Source of the DNA: Cocos nucifera
Lineage: Eukaryota; Streptophyta; Magnoliopsida; Arecales; Arecaceae
NCBI GenBank assembly: GCA_006176705.1
Contig: QRFJ01001013.1
Coordinates: 248,501 to 312,500, forward strand
Length of the DNA: 64,000 nt
Direction: 5' to 3'
Shown here: positions 11,162-23,085 of the stretch, in pieces
Numbering within the stretch: the stretch's first letter is position 1
How the letters are laid out: each line of letters begins with the position of its first letter
Translations under genes and position numbers: made by a program
The notes under the pieces: generated by a model
The model's input: the letters and a program-made list of their open reading frames with translations, nothing else
What the model was told of the DNA's origin: nothing
Databases searched by the model: none

Positions 11162-12275
11162 CACCTTTCAACTTAGTCATTGCTAGTCCCTTAGCAATAT
11201 TTTATTTAATACCATATTTCAATAAGATTATCCATCAAAAAGATAAAATCTAGGATTAAAAGTTAAAAAGTTTAGAAAATAGTGCTAACTAAGTATTGAG
11301 CTTTAGAAGCAAATTTTGCAGTCAATATAATTAAAAATTTTCTTAGAGTACATCAAAGATTTACAGCACTAGTGTTCGTGATGACTAACTTTAGCATTTC
11401 AGTGTTAAATTAGAGAACAAAAGTATCCTCTCTTATCACCTATTTTAATCAATTTTCTATACATTCCCAATTTTATACTCATGAATTAAGGTAGCTTTCA
11501 TGCTGCCTTCTTTTTTTTTTATTTTTTTATGTTCTGAGCATCCTGTCCTTTTCTCTATTGTTTTACGTGAATTTTTATACTTAACCTAGGTGTAGAGACC
11601 TAGTTACTAGGCTTTTTGGGCAATCTACATATACTCTGTCTTTTGTACTTTATTTTTAGGTAGATAGCTCTTTCCTTAAATTCAAGTTTCTTTAATTAGA
11701 ATGTATATTAATTATCAATTTTTAATGATAATTAAATCTTCAGTTGGCCTTATAATCAATACCTACTTTGCCCTGTTAGTGTGCATGGGTAATTAGAACT
11801 ACTAATAGTCTTTTGATGACCTAAGTAGGATGCTAAAAGTCTGACCAACTGATCTACTTCTTTAACTTATTACATTCACTAGCAGATACTTCTATCTTTT
11901 ATCATTTATCCAGTCTATCTTGCTCAAGATTTTCTTCTTGACACATGGTTATTGTATATATATATATATATATATATATTACCTCCTAACTTATTCTACA
12001 TTGTCTTAAAGGGGAAAGAAAAATAAAGAGGACAGAAAGGAATACACCTGATTTGGTTCGATCTGTTTCTTTGAAGCTTTAAAATTTTGCTTGAGCTCTT
12101 ATTGATTTTTTTCTGCAAAATTGAAAATACACACCAAAGTAGTAAAAGAGCAACAACAAATTACTGAAAAATAAAAGAAAAGAAAAATGATCAAAACTAA
12201 AAAGAAAAGAAATAATCTATCTAGTAGTTTTGATTTATAGTCTTCAGCTTGACTTTCTTTGAGTTCTGAGTTGAA
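11162..12275 (-). other. TR-GAG 1 noncoding 3' region
   Basis: About 1.1 kb without coding capacity lies between the gag-protease stop and the 3' LTR. It contains a (TA)n run at about 11955-11978. The sister element has the matching stretch at 34378-35266, so it is a true part of the family. A weak polypurine tract (TTGAAAGGTG on the minus strand) borders the LTR. Confidence 0.7.
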
Positions 12276-14623
12276 TCAATCCGGTGCCACTTCAATTGAA
12301 ATACTTTCATGTTTGGTCAATCCCTATTTCAATTGCACATTGGTAGCTTTCATAGTCTCAAACCTATTTTCTATAGAATTCTCATATAATGAATTGTCAA
12401 TAATATCAATTAGAAAATAAGTTTGATTATCATCAGGATGTTTAGTATCTTTAAAAACATTAAAAGTAACTTGTTCATCTTGGACTCTAAGAATTAATTT
12501 TTTTTGTTAATCATCTATTAAAGCTCCTCCAGTAGCTAAAAAGGGTCTTCTAAAATAAGGAGTGCATCATAATCTTCTTCCATATCAAGAACAATAAAAT
12601 CAACAGAAAAAATAAACTTATTTATCTTTACCAAGACATCCTCCACTATACCTCTTGGATATTTGATGGATCTATCAACTAATTGAAGAATAATAATGAT
12701 AGGCTTCGGTTCTCCTAGACCCAACTTTCTGAAAATAGAAAAAGGCATGAAATTAATACTTGCTCCTAAATTACATAAAACTTTATCAAAACTACAATCA
12801 CCAATAATGCAAGGGATAGTAAAACTTTTTGGATCTTTTAACTTCTGTGGTAATTTATTTTGAAGTATTGCTAAGCATTCTGCATCCAAATTTATTCTCT
12901 CATGCTCCTTTAGCTTTTACTTATTTGTTAGAATTTCTTTGAGAAACTTGGCATACCTGAGCATTTGAGTGACAGCATCTATAAAAAGAATATTAATATG
13001 TAAATTCTTTAAAATTTTAAAAAAATTAGAAAATTTCTTATTTGAATGTTGTATTTATCTCTCTAGAAACGGTAGTGGCGGCACATAGGGCTTCACATTT
13101 AGATCGACAAACTATATACCTGGAGACCATCCATCTACTGGTTGTTTTGGTGACTGACGAATTTTAGTTGATGGTTCCTTATTTGTAGTTGGCTCTTTAG
13201 TCTCTTTCTTCTGATGTGGCTCCTCCAGCTTTGTACTACTTTTTAGGGTGATAGCATTAACTTGCTCCCTTGGATTGATCTCCGTGTTGCTAGGCAAGGA
13301 TCCCTAAGGTCTCTCGAAGATTATCTTAGCCATTTGACCTATTTGCATCTCCAAGTTTCGAATTGCTGCTGCTTGATCCTACCTAAGTTTGGCTTCTAAA
13401 TTTTTTATAGTTGCTTCTTGATTTTGCATAAATTTGACCATCAGCACCTCCATGTTGGACTTCTTTTCAGGTATTTAGAACCCCGGAGGTGGCTATTGTG
13501 CTGCATTTTGATTGCTCCATGAGAAATTTGGGTGCTGCCTCCATCCTTGATTGTATGTGTTGGAGTAGGAATTATTTTATTATGGCCTGAAAAAATTATC
13601 AATATAATTAGCTGTATTAGTTATTTTAATAAAAGGATTATCTGTCTGGCAATTGCTTGTATCGTGTCCTCCTCCACACAGGTCATAGGTGATGCTCTGA
13701 ACATGCATAGCTATTCCCTTCAAGTTGTTGACTTTGGCTCTAAGGGCTGCAATTTCAGCTAGTAAGGTTGGCACGCAATCTACTTTCTGCACAGTTGCTG
13801 GTCATTTTGGCATCATGCATTCTATCAGCCATTGATAGCTATTTGATGCCATCTCATTGATCAGATTAAAGGCTTCTTCCTCTATTTTTCGATTAATGGT
13901 TCCTCCTGCTATTGCATCAATCATAGAATGATTAATAGGAGATAAACCATTATAGAATATTTGTATCTGAAGCCATATGGATAGTTGATGATGTGGACAT
14001 CTCCTCAGTAGTTTCTTCAAATGCTCCCAAGCCTCATATAGTGTCTCCATGTCCATCTGCATAAAAGAAGTGATATCATTATGCATCTTGGCAGTCTTGG
14101 AAGGTGGAAAGTACTTGGCTAAGAATTTTTGGGCTAGGACATCCCAATTTGTGATAGAACCTGCAAGAAGAGAATGAAACCAACTTTTAGCTTTATCCCA
14201 TAAAGAGAATGAAAATAACCTTAATCTAATAGCATCATCCGATACTCCATTAATTTTAAAAGTATCATAAAGTTTAAGAAAGTTAGAAATATGGGCATTC
14301 GGATCATCATACACATGTCCACTGAATTGGATAGTTGATTGAATCATCTGGATCATCGTTGATTTTATTTCAAAGTTGTTTGCTCATATAGGTAGTCTCC
14401 TAATGCTCGAAGCTGCATCGACTGCAGATGGTGTAATGTAATTATTTAATGGATGATGTGCTGATCGAAGAGCTTCATACTATCCCTCGATCGCCATATC
14501 CAATCCTAGATTGATATCGTTAGGATCTTCAGCTGCCATGTTTCTTTCTTGTTGTAGTCTTCTGATGGTCCTTTCAATTTTTGAATCTAAAGATAGTAAG
14601 TTACTATACCCAGTACGTGTCAT
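12276..14623 (-). pseudogene. TR-GAG 1 gag-protease polyprotein, broken
   Basis: It is collinear with the better copy at 32027-34377, from ATG at 14623-14621 to TGA at 12278-12276. The gag domain (about 13802-14356) reads FSGHVYDDPNAHISNFLK and later NGLSPINHSMIDA, typical of Athila gag. The zinc knuckle C-x2-C-x3-H-x4-C (CDLCGGGHDTSNC) is at about 13650-13690. The retropepsin (12536-12889) has its catalytic motif changed to CNLGASIN, Asp to Asn, a GAT-to-AAT change. LILG, conserved near the protease end, reads LILE. Several stops and frameshifts separate the blocks. No RT follows. Confidence 0.85.
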
Positions 14624-14734
14624 GCACTGAACAAACTTTTTTTTTAAAAAAGAAAATAAAGTAAGAACAAAAATTAAAAATAAAATTCTAAAGTAAAGCT
14701 AGGATCAAAATTTTAATATTATTTTAGACATAAT

Positions 14735-14751
14735 CTCTGATAATGGTGCAA
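14735..14751 (-). other. Decayed tRNA-Asp-type primer binding site
   Basis: Next to the 5' LTR the minus strand reads TTTGCACCATTATCAGAG. It aligns with TGGCACCGTTGCCGGGG of the sister element, and nearly all differences are G-to-A or C-to-T. Confidence 0.6.
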
Positions 14752-14757
14752 AAAACT

Positions 14758-16620
14758 AGATGCGTGCTAATCTATAGCTATGGCAAGTGCACCAGTCGAT
14801 CAAGTAATAAAGTAAATGAGTAGAGTATCATCCCTAGAGGATTGAAAAATAAGTACTAAAAAGTTCTTTTCTATGCTTTATTTAGAAGACCGATTTATGA
14901 GAATAAGAAATTAAAGAATAAAATAAAGAAATAAAATTTTTTTTAAGGAAATAGAGAGAGTATAATTATTCGGGTTTTAAACTTAAGAGCAATGGATTAC
15001 TAAGGCAATCGGTTTACCAACTCAGTCAATACAATATTTAGATTATTAGATTAATTTTATTTCATATGACGGTGGAGTCTTCTAATTTATTCACTATCCT
15101 TTGGTTCAGGTATAGCAAAACTATCAATATTTATTAATTATCCTTTGGTCTAGGTATAATTTAAATAAATATTAATGCATTAAGTTTTTTGAAATTCTCT
15201 AATTAAAATATGCTGCGTCCAAAGCGTACTAAAATTTCTGCATGCATATGAATTCTAATTTGATTCATAATACAAGGTATATAATCAAGAAGCAATAACA
15301 TAGATGTACTTGGTCTGTAACATCTATGTTCATCAGATCAATTAGAAGATGGCCAGTAATCTAAAAGCATTAAGATCAGATTTATATACTCTTCATGAAT
15401 AAAATTTAAAATTTAAAATAAATCATACTGAATATTGCATCAAAAGAGTGGCTACACCTTAGCCTTAATAAAAGAAAATTTAGCTCATAATAATAAGTTC
15501 AAAAATAATAAATAAAATAAAAAGCATGAAGAAATTAGACTGTTTAATTACTAAAATTGATTGTTTGTTGCTCTTGGTGTAGAAAATTTGATGATGAAGA
15601 AGAAAAGCTCCTTGATCGATGTCTTGATTATCAGAAGAAGAAAAGAAAAAAAATATCAAAACTCTTTCTCTTCTTTCTCTCAAAACTCTCTCTCAAAACT
15701 CTCTAAACTCTTTTTTTTTTCCTATTCCCAAGCTCTCTCTTAAAACTCTCTTCCCAAAACCCTATGTATTTTTTTTCTCTCTCTCTACTCCTCTTTTCTT
15801 CAGCAACAATAGGCCTTTAAATAATCTAGGTGGTCTTAGGTCAAAATTCCATTGAAATCGGGTTTAAAACTCTCAAAATAACTCAAAAAGGGTCTTGGAT
15901 CAATTCTGACCATTGGATGTCAATCAAATGGTCCAAAAATCACTCAAAAATTATTTTAAAATACCAAATCAAGTTGGAATTCATTTGGACCATTGGATCG
16001 GCCTTAAAGATTGAATCTCGATTGTCAGATCGTGCACAGCAGAGCTGAAAATTCTTAGTTAAAAGTCAGAATGGATCTTAACCGTTGGATCTCGATCGGG
16101 AGCTGCATCCACCTTTCGTCAGCGCACAACTATCAGCCGTTCGATCAAATCCCAGTGAAAGGCATCCATCAGATCAAGTAGAATTTCCAAATTGCCCTTT
16201 GTAGATCATGCACGAGCTTGGTGTTGCATGGACCGTCGCTTTCTTCAACCAATCGGAGTGCACTTCTTCCTGTGAAATCCCCAAAATACCCTTTATAGCT
16301 GTCCACCATGCGAAAAATGCTGACGTTAGTGCTATGTAAGAGTGGCATTAGTAGGTTGGTCGGTCTGAGCACGGTCTACTGAGCTAGTTTTTCTGAACAA
16401 GTTTGAACTGGATCGGCTTTTTTTTTCTTTGAAATTCATTTTTGGGCTCATTTGAAGTTCGTTTTGCCTGAAATTTATTTCATTTGAATCAGAAAAATAA
16501 GATCTTCATATTGGTGGTCTTCTTTCCTATGTCAAATTAACAAAAATATCAATTTCTAAAAAATATATTAATTTATTTTATAATTTAATACTTTTATTAG
16601 TATATTTTTACCACTTATCA
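14758..16620 (-). repeat. TR-GAG 1 LTR (5' LTR)
   Basis: This matches 9305-11161 throughout and ends CACTTATCA before the right target duplication. Its U5 terminus reads AG instead of TG at 14758, a point change at the LTR end. Confidence 0.9.
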
Positions 16621-16625
16621 CTGGT
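16621..16625. repeat. Target-site duplication CTGGT (right)
   Basis: Exact repeat of 9300-9304, flanking TR-GAG 1. Confidence 0.9.
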
Positions 16626-17776
16626 GCCACCTTTTCTGCTCCGAACCCATCCCCGAGACCTCTGAACCTATTGCTGTAGTGCCCGAACCTACTCTAAAGC
16701 TCGGGGTCATGGAGAACACACTGACTTCGTCTGCTATTATGCTTCTCGAGGTCAAAATTTTTGATAGTTGTACCTTTTTTCTTCGTTTCAATGTACATAA
16801 AATATTTTGAGCAATGAAAGTCTATTTTTTCTCTTCGTACTTATGTTGTGGTGTGTGTCGTTTAGAATCCTTCTAGTAATCATAGTCATGACCTATCATC
16901 TCCAGCCAAGGCTGAGCCACTACCTCAGGGCATCCCTCTGAAGTCTATGATTAGGAACTTGAAGAAAGAAGTTCATCATTTAAAAATAAAATTGAAAAAG
17001 ATGGAAGATGAGTTTCAAAAATTAAGGAAAAATTATTCAAAGTTGACAATCAAGGTTACTCACTTACGCCAAGTGCACAAGAAGAATTCCATGGATTATA
17101 TCAATAACAAGAACCATTTGATTGAAGAACTGGAATAGGCGAAGAAGCTTAATAGTGAGAAGGCTTAGACTTTGACTGTTAAGGCAAGCTCTCTGGAAAT
17201 TGAGCTGAAGGCCGCACGAAAGAGGATTCAAATACTCAAAGAAAGTTCGGCATAATCCACTAATTAGACTGAGTACAACGGGGATTGGTCAAAAAGATTT
17301 TTTGAATTACTGGCCAGTTACAAGCAGCCGAAGACACATATAATGATTATAGAAGAAGTTGGTGTGGTCAAGTTGCCAACCTTCAACATAAACTCCAAAA
17401 GGTTGATGGTGAGATCATCCAACTTCGACAGTAATTATCGGATAGAGTTCAAGCTGGCTCGAGTAGAGACTCATAGGAGATTCTTTCTTTGAGAGGCACT
17501 CTAGAGAGTCTATCCATAGTGCACAAAAAAGACAAAGCTGGACTACATGAATTGAAGATTCAAATGGTGTACCAAAAGGACATCGTGAAAAATGCTGAAG
17601 CTGAATCTACGGTCCTAAGAAAAAGGCTGAGGAAGATGGAGGAGGAGTCGCATGGATAGGAGAGGATGCTGAAGGAGAGTTCGACAGCTCAATGGAGACT
17701 CAAGGAGGAGGTTGAAGGTTTGAAACTCTCTCTTGTGATGGTTGAAGCTAGTAGTTTGAAGTCCGAACCCGAATAG
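16621..17776 (+). pseudogene. Tat antisense gene, 3' part (coiled-coil), broken
   Basis: This continues the gene interrupted at 9304. The first ~150 bp encode an acidic stretch ending LLEVKIF, matching SEVEILE near 61440 in Tat-plus. From 16947 a long charged helical region follows (MIRNLKKEVHHLKIKLKK...), strongly coiled-coil in character. It ends KSEPE and a TAG at 17774-17776, matching KSEESGPS and its stop at 59516. The AESTVLRKRLRKME block matches AESEVLRRRLRESE in the other copy. In-frame stops are present. The downstream hairpin array begins about 200 bp later. No catalytic motif is visible; the role is unknown. Confidence 0.6.
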
Positions 17777-17989
17777 GACTTCATCTTTCTTTTTTTTTAT
17801 AACTGGTCTTGCGGACCTCTCCATGTATTGAATATTTTATTTTAATGAAAATATAATTTTGATTGCTTCATCTCAATTGTATGCTCATGTAGTTTTTCAC
17901 TCCTCCTCTTTCCTTTTTTTTTGTGATTTTTGCAATCGTAGAGCTGTCCTTTAAGAATGATTGTAGTTCACCGCAACATATGTACTCTT

Positions 17990-18890
17990 TGATGATGATG
18001 GCCCTTGGGTACCTTAGTTTGCATAATTGGATCTCCGCATCATTCGTGTCTGGATGAGATTCCTTAATTCCATTTATGGTTGATCATGACTTTCGCTTGG
18101 ATGAGATCATCCTCTATTCTTGAATATTAAAGATTTTTTCTTATGTCAGGATGAGATTCTCCTCCTGACTCTGACATATTTAATCTTTTCTCCTATTAAG
18201 ATGAGGTTCTCCTCCTATTCCTAGCATGGTCGACTTTTACCTTTGTTAGCATGAAGTCCTCCTCCTATCCCTAACAAAGTCATTGGGGCACTAAAGGGCC
18301 GTTGAAAGGACCTCTTCTCTCCTCCTGTTTTAAATAACCGAAGGTCTTCAACCATGTTAGGACAAGATTCTCCTCCTATTTCTAACGTGGTTAGCTTTAA
18401 CCCTTGTTAGGATGAGGTTCTCCTCCTATTTCTAACAAGGACATTGGGCCACGAAAGGGCCGTTGAGAGGATCTCTCTCCTTTGACCCATGTCAAGATGA
18501 GGTTCTCCTCCTATTCCTGACACGATTGTCTTTTACCTTTGTTAGGGCGAGGTCCTTCTCTTGTCCCTAACAAAGTCATTGGGATACAAAAGAACCACTG
18601 AAAGGGCCTCTCCCCTCCTTCTATCTTAAACAACCGGAGGTTTTCATCCATGTCAAGATGAGATTCTCTTCCTATTCTTAACAAGATCATTGGAGCACGA
18701 AAGAGACATTGAGATGGCCTCTCTCGTTTGACCCATGTTAGGATGAGGTTTTCCTCTTATTCTCGACATGGTTGGCTTTTATCTTTGTTAGGACAAGATC
18801 CTTCTCCTATTCCTAACAAAATCATTGGGGCACAAAAGGGCTATTGAAAGGGTCTCTTTCCTCCTCCTATCTTAAACAACCATAGATCTT
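17990..18890. repeat. Array of paired hairpins with 21-nt spacers (Tat-minus)
   Basis: A tandemly repeated region in which 9-nt arms are separated by a constant 21 nt. Examples: CTTTGTTAG/CTAACAAAG at 18241/18271, CCATGTTAG/CTAACGTGG at 18352/18382, CCTTGTTAG/CTAACAAGG at 18402/18432, CTTTGTTAG/CTAACAAAG at 18537/18567, CCATGTTAG with a partial partner at 18733/18763, and CTTTGTTAG at 18783 with 18813. Hairpins come in pairs whose starts are 50 bp apart. The spacer itself can fold further (GATGAG with CTCCTCC). The array lies just after the antisense-gene stop, as in Tat-plus. Confidence 0.8.
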
Positions 18891-18895
18891 CATCC

Positions 18896-19409
18896 TGTGA
18901 GGATTTGTGGTGCTCTCAAGCCTTGGAAAGCCATAGGTGGAGACTAGGACAAGAGTGGTCCTATGGTGGAGGTGGTGCATAGCCCTCCACGAGCTCAAGG
19001 TTTGGGTATTTAGGATCTTGAGGGGCTTGGTTGGAGCTTCAGAAACCTGGGACACAAGATAGAGCGAGGAACCAAAGTTGGAAGATTCAAGACTGTAAAG
19101 AAGAGCTTTTTTGCAGATTAGTCGGCTCAGTTTGAAACTGGGTTAGCTAAGTCTCAGAGCACAGGATAGATAGAAGGTTGCATTTAGGACTACAGCATGG
19201 CATGAAACTGGATCGACTCAGTCTAAAACTGAGCCAACCAAATCTCAGGTTAGCTGGCTCGGTGCTGAGATTGAGCCTGCTTAGTCTACGAGTAGAGTTA
19301 CACATGGATTCTATTTGGGCTAGGATAGGAACTTATCCTAGGGGTCTTAAGGCCTAGTTTAAGAGGTCTTAAGAGGGCTAAATCATATATGGGTCGGGTC
19401 TATGGTCGT
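18896..19409 (+). repeat. Copia X LTR, truncated
   Basis: It begins TGTGAGGATTTGTGG and follows the LTR at 59930-60817 through the GGGGTCTTAAGGCC block and ATATGGGTCGGGTCTA, then stops at 19409 where another LTR begins. It is inserted at the end of the hairpin array. Only the first ~510 bp of an ~890-bp LTR remain here. Confidence 0.8.
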
Positions 19410-21042
19410 TGATAGGAACGCGATGTTGTCGTTAAGACACCGTATTTATCAGTTTAATCCGACTTCTTAAAATCATTAAAAATACATAGATAGCAGTGAG
19501 TCGGATCGAATCCACAGAGAAGGTAGTGTTTTTAGATTTGAAATCTTTGATTTTTTTGAAAAGAAAAAGGAAAGATTTGAGTTTTTGGAATTAAAAGTGA
19601 AGTTGGAAGATTAAAAATAAAAATTAAAAGATGCAAAAATTTAAACTTAGTACTAAGATCTACTAATTAGATCTTAGCATCTACTTACAATAAAAAAAAT
19701 AATAATTAAAATATAAAAATTAAATTGTAATAAAAAGTAAGAAATTAAAGTGCAAAAATAAAATTTTCATTAATTAAAATTTTAGAATTTAAATATATAA
19801 AATTTAAAAAAAAAGAAAATAAAATAAAATAGCCTGATCTCTGATCTTGGATCGGCATAGGCAGAAAGATGGTGTAGAAGCTCGGCTCTTCTTCTCGACA
19901 TCCGTTGCTTCGAAGCAGCCTTTAACCCATAGCCTAGCTTCGCCCTGTACCAAAGCTTCATCTTGATTGGACATGTTGATTTCTGAAGGCCTAGGGTCCT
20001 TTTTATAGAGCTAGGATGGCTGGATATTTTTTTCTAAAGGCAATATGGGACTAATAGCCTTTGTAATCATTAAAATATAAAGAAATTTGGATAAAATTTG
20101 AATCAAAATAGCTCTAATATGACTCTGGTAAATCTAGTAAAATCTGGCCATTCAATAGAAATCCAACGATCCAAAAATCATCAAAATCGGATGCATATCA
20201 GCCTAGATCAGGTCGGATTAAATTTTGGCCATCCGATCGCGCGTTGATGGAGGAAATTTGGCCACAAATCATGCGTCGGAAGTCTTGATCAATCGTCGGG
20301 AAAGTATCCTGGACCATCAAATATGAAGTTGAAATCAAGTGCTTGGCTATCCGATGGGATCTGAGGGGAAATCACGGCAATTCGTAAAAAATGCTGACCA
20401 TACCGATCTTTGACACGCAAACAACCACCACCGCACGAGATCGTCATGTTTAATGTTCCATGGACCGCGTGGACGACGCAACCACACACCGCAACCAGTC
20501 TAGCCACTCTTGTCGCTTAGATTGAAAAGACCAAAATATCCTGTGCGCCATTCGATAATATTTTTGTGGACACCTTTGTACAGGGTCCAGAGATCTTACA
20601 CGTGGGCTGTCTCTGATTCGCGATGTCCTGCCCTGAGCTAGTGAGTCTTACACTGTGCTATAGACGACTGACGGCTTTTGGGCTTGAGTCGGCTAGCTTG
20701 GATGGCTGGCGCATCGGCTTGGTTAGCTCGGCTTACGGAGCCGACTGAGCCATTTTCTATTTTTATTTAATTTTTATTTATTTTATATCTTTAAAAATTC
20801 ATATCTTTTCCATTTTAGCTCCATTTTACTTAAAATTTATTTCGTTGTGATAAAAAAAAAATGAGCTCTTTCATCTGATAATAATTTTTTTTTAATTTTT
20901 ATTATTTTTTAATTAATTTTTTAATTAATAAAAATATAATTTTTTTAAAAATTATATATAAATTGATTAATAATTCTTAAAAATTAATATAAATTAATTG
21001 ATAAATTAATACTTTTATTGGTAAATTAATGATGCTCTATCA
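19410..21042 (-). repeat. LTR of a non-autonomous Athila-like Gypsy element
   Basis: It starts TGATAGGAACG and ends GATGCTCTATCA on the + strand, 1,633 bp, with no coding. The purine-rich tract on the minus strand (TTTGGGGGGTGT, 21043-21055) shows this is the 3' LTR of a minus-strand element. The element cuts Copia X at 19409. A partner LTR is not found before the assembly gap. Confidence 0.75.
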
Positions 21043-23060
21043 ACACCCCCCAAACTTAAGCTTTGTTCCTCCTCGAGTAAAGAAAGAATTTAGTTTTAAA
21101 TAATCTTTTAATACTTTAGAGTTTTCGAAATTCTTATCTAAAGCAATTTTCAAATGGGGCCATTGATATCCAGTAGACGCCTTAAATGAGACATATCATT
21201 GGGATATTTAATACTATCAAATAAAAAAATTAAGTAAAGAACATTAAATTTTTCAAAACTTATTTTCTAAAATTATTCAACTAAACCTTTATCTTGATTT
21301 TATCTGAAACTTTTTCATATAAGATAGTTTATTTGCTTATCTTCGTCCTTATTATGTGATTTTTATTTTTCAGCATTGCCCACTTTTTTGATGCAAATAT
21401 CATTGCTTACTTAGCATATGGCCCGGGGGTTAAAAAAACTCGTGTGGGAAAAACCAAATTTTTATGTATATTATTATTAATTATTATTATTTATTATTAT
21501 TATTATTATTTATTTATTTTAATTGTTGTACCAACTTGTTGAGTATCTTAACCCTTAAGCTTTCTTATTTGATCCATGTTCGCGAGGTTCTTGGGCCAAT
21601 GACTCCCAAACAGTTGGCTTTAGGGCACTAGGTATAGAATACCCCTCGAGCTTACTAGCTCGAAATCAATATAGGTACGAGTTAAGATGCTTTACAACTG
21701 AGCCTTTTTGCCCTTCCCACTTTTGATGCGAAACTCCATACTTGCTTAGGCGAAAGAGCCCGGTACTTAGTGAAAGTACTTGAAACATTTTATTAAAATA
21801 AATTTGTTATATGAAGAAACGTATAGTTACCCTACCAAGCCTATAAAAAGTAGACTTTTCTTTGATGAATAGTAGAAATAATTAGAAATGCTCTAAAAAA
21901 AAACTTTTTTAATGTTTAGACTTACTCTTTATTGAATTTTCTTAATACTTGATTCCTCAATATCTCACAGATTCTCTTATCTATGTATCAATTTTCTTTT
22001 AAAAATGCCTTAGTTTAATTCATTCTTTAAGCATAATCAAGGTGTCTAAAATACTAAATAACAACTTTTTCAAAGGACTTAAATTTTAAAATTTTTATTT
22101 TCTCCTTCCTAACTTAAATTGACATTGTCCTCAATGGAGAAGAAAAAAATAAAGGGTGTAATAAGAAAATGAAAGAATACATCTGACTATATTTTTGGTC
22201 CAGCACATGCCTTTGAAAATTTGGCTTCTCCCCTCCAACTTATTCAAATTATCCTAAAAAAGACAAAAAATAAACTAAAAAAATAAATTAGATAAAACTA
22301 AATATTGGGTTACCCTCCCAAACAAGCGCTAATTTACCGTCTTCAGTCAGACACAATATAGCTTATTATCCTATGTCAAATATTGGATTGATAAATTCCA
22401 ATGGTTGGATTGGCCAATACTCAGAAAGTTGATTTATAATCTTATGATATATTCAATGTATAATTTTAGGGATATAATTTATGATTCCAATTCTCAGACC
22501 CATATGTTATTAAGAATTTTTGCTATTTGTTTTTCTAAAAATACTCATGAATGGAGTTTTAAAGGAAGTTAACGTTTGGTTCAATGGTGCCTGGAATGGT
22601 GACTAAAAGAACAATTTTTAATTTTGAAAGGGTAAATTAATATGATCTTGCTTAGATAACTCCATTAATAATTTCATTACATGCTCTTGATTTTTGTAAG
22701 AAGAACACCAGCTTCTAAGGGTTTAAAGGAAATAGGACATTAGGTTTATAAAGTCTTTGGTAAATCATCTATTCTCTTTTTCCCTATTTCTATCTTCATT
22801 TAAACTGGAACTAGCATCAATACTTTCTTGGGGACTCGGGTTCTTCTATATGGTTAATCTCAAGTACTACTCAGTTCCTCTAGAATTTTATTTTGGCTAG
22901 CATCAATTACTAGCCTCTCTCACTGATCTTGTATGGGTCCATAAAAATTCTTAAATTAGCTTTAAGTTTCAGGAATTACCTCTTGGCATTCTCAATTAAA
23001 GATTCTTAGGGTGAGACATTAAATTTGATAACTTGGTCCAGGTGATTGGTGGACATTAAG
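21043..23060 (-). mobile_element. Internal region of the element at 19410, cut by the gap
   Basis: About 2 kb of mostly noncoding sequence. The CCTCGAGTAAAG block near 21073 and the GGGCCAATGACTCCCAAA ... TTTAGGGCACTAGGT block near 21590-21635 match 43330 and 43650-43685 in the composite element, so the two families are relatives. A TTA-rich simple repeat lies at about 21468-21520. No domain could be read. It ends at the N run. Confidence 0.65.
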
Positions 23061-23085
23061 NNNNNNNNNNNNNNNNNNNNNNNNN
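23061..23085. other. Assembly gap (25 N)
   Basis: Twenty-five N bases. True size and order across it are unknown. Confidence 1.

Larger units (their letters stand above)
9305..16620 (-). mobile_element. TR-GAG 1: gag-protease-only Athila-like LTR element
   Basis: This is a complete 7,316-bp insertion with two ~1.86-kb LTRs, an internal region with only gag and protease, and a 5-bp target duplication CTGGT. It sits inside the antisense gene of Tat-minus, so it is younger than that element. There is no RT, RNase H or integrase in either strand of the 3.6-kb interior, so it must have moved with enzymes from elsewhere. The gag, the protease type (D-L-G-A-S) and the tRNA-Asp-like primer site of its sister copy point to Athila-type Gypsy elements. 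Such gag-only plant elements have been described as TR-GAGs. Confidence 0.9.

Noticed and set aside
11955..11978. Origin or promoter element
   Set aside because: It is a (TA)n microsatellite in noncoding transposon DNA.
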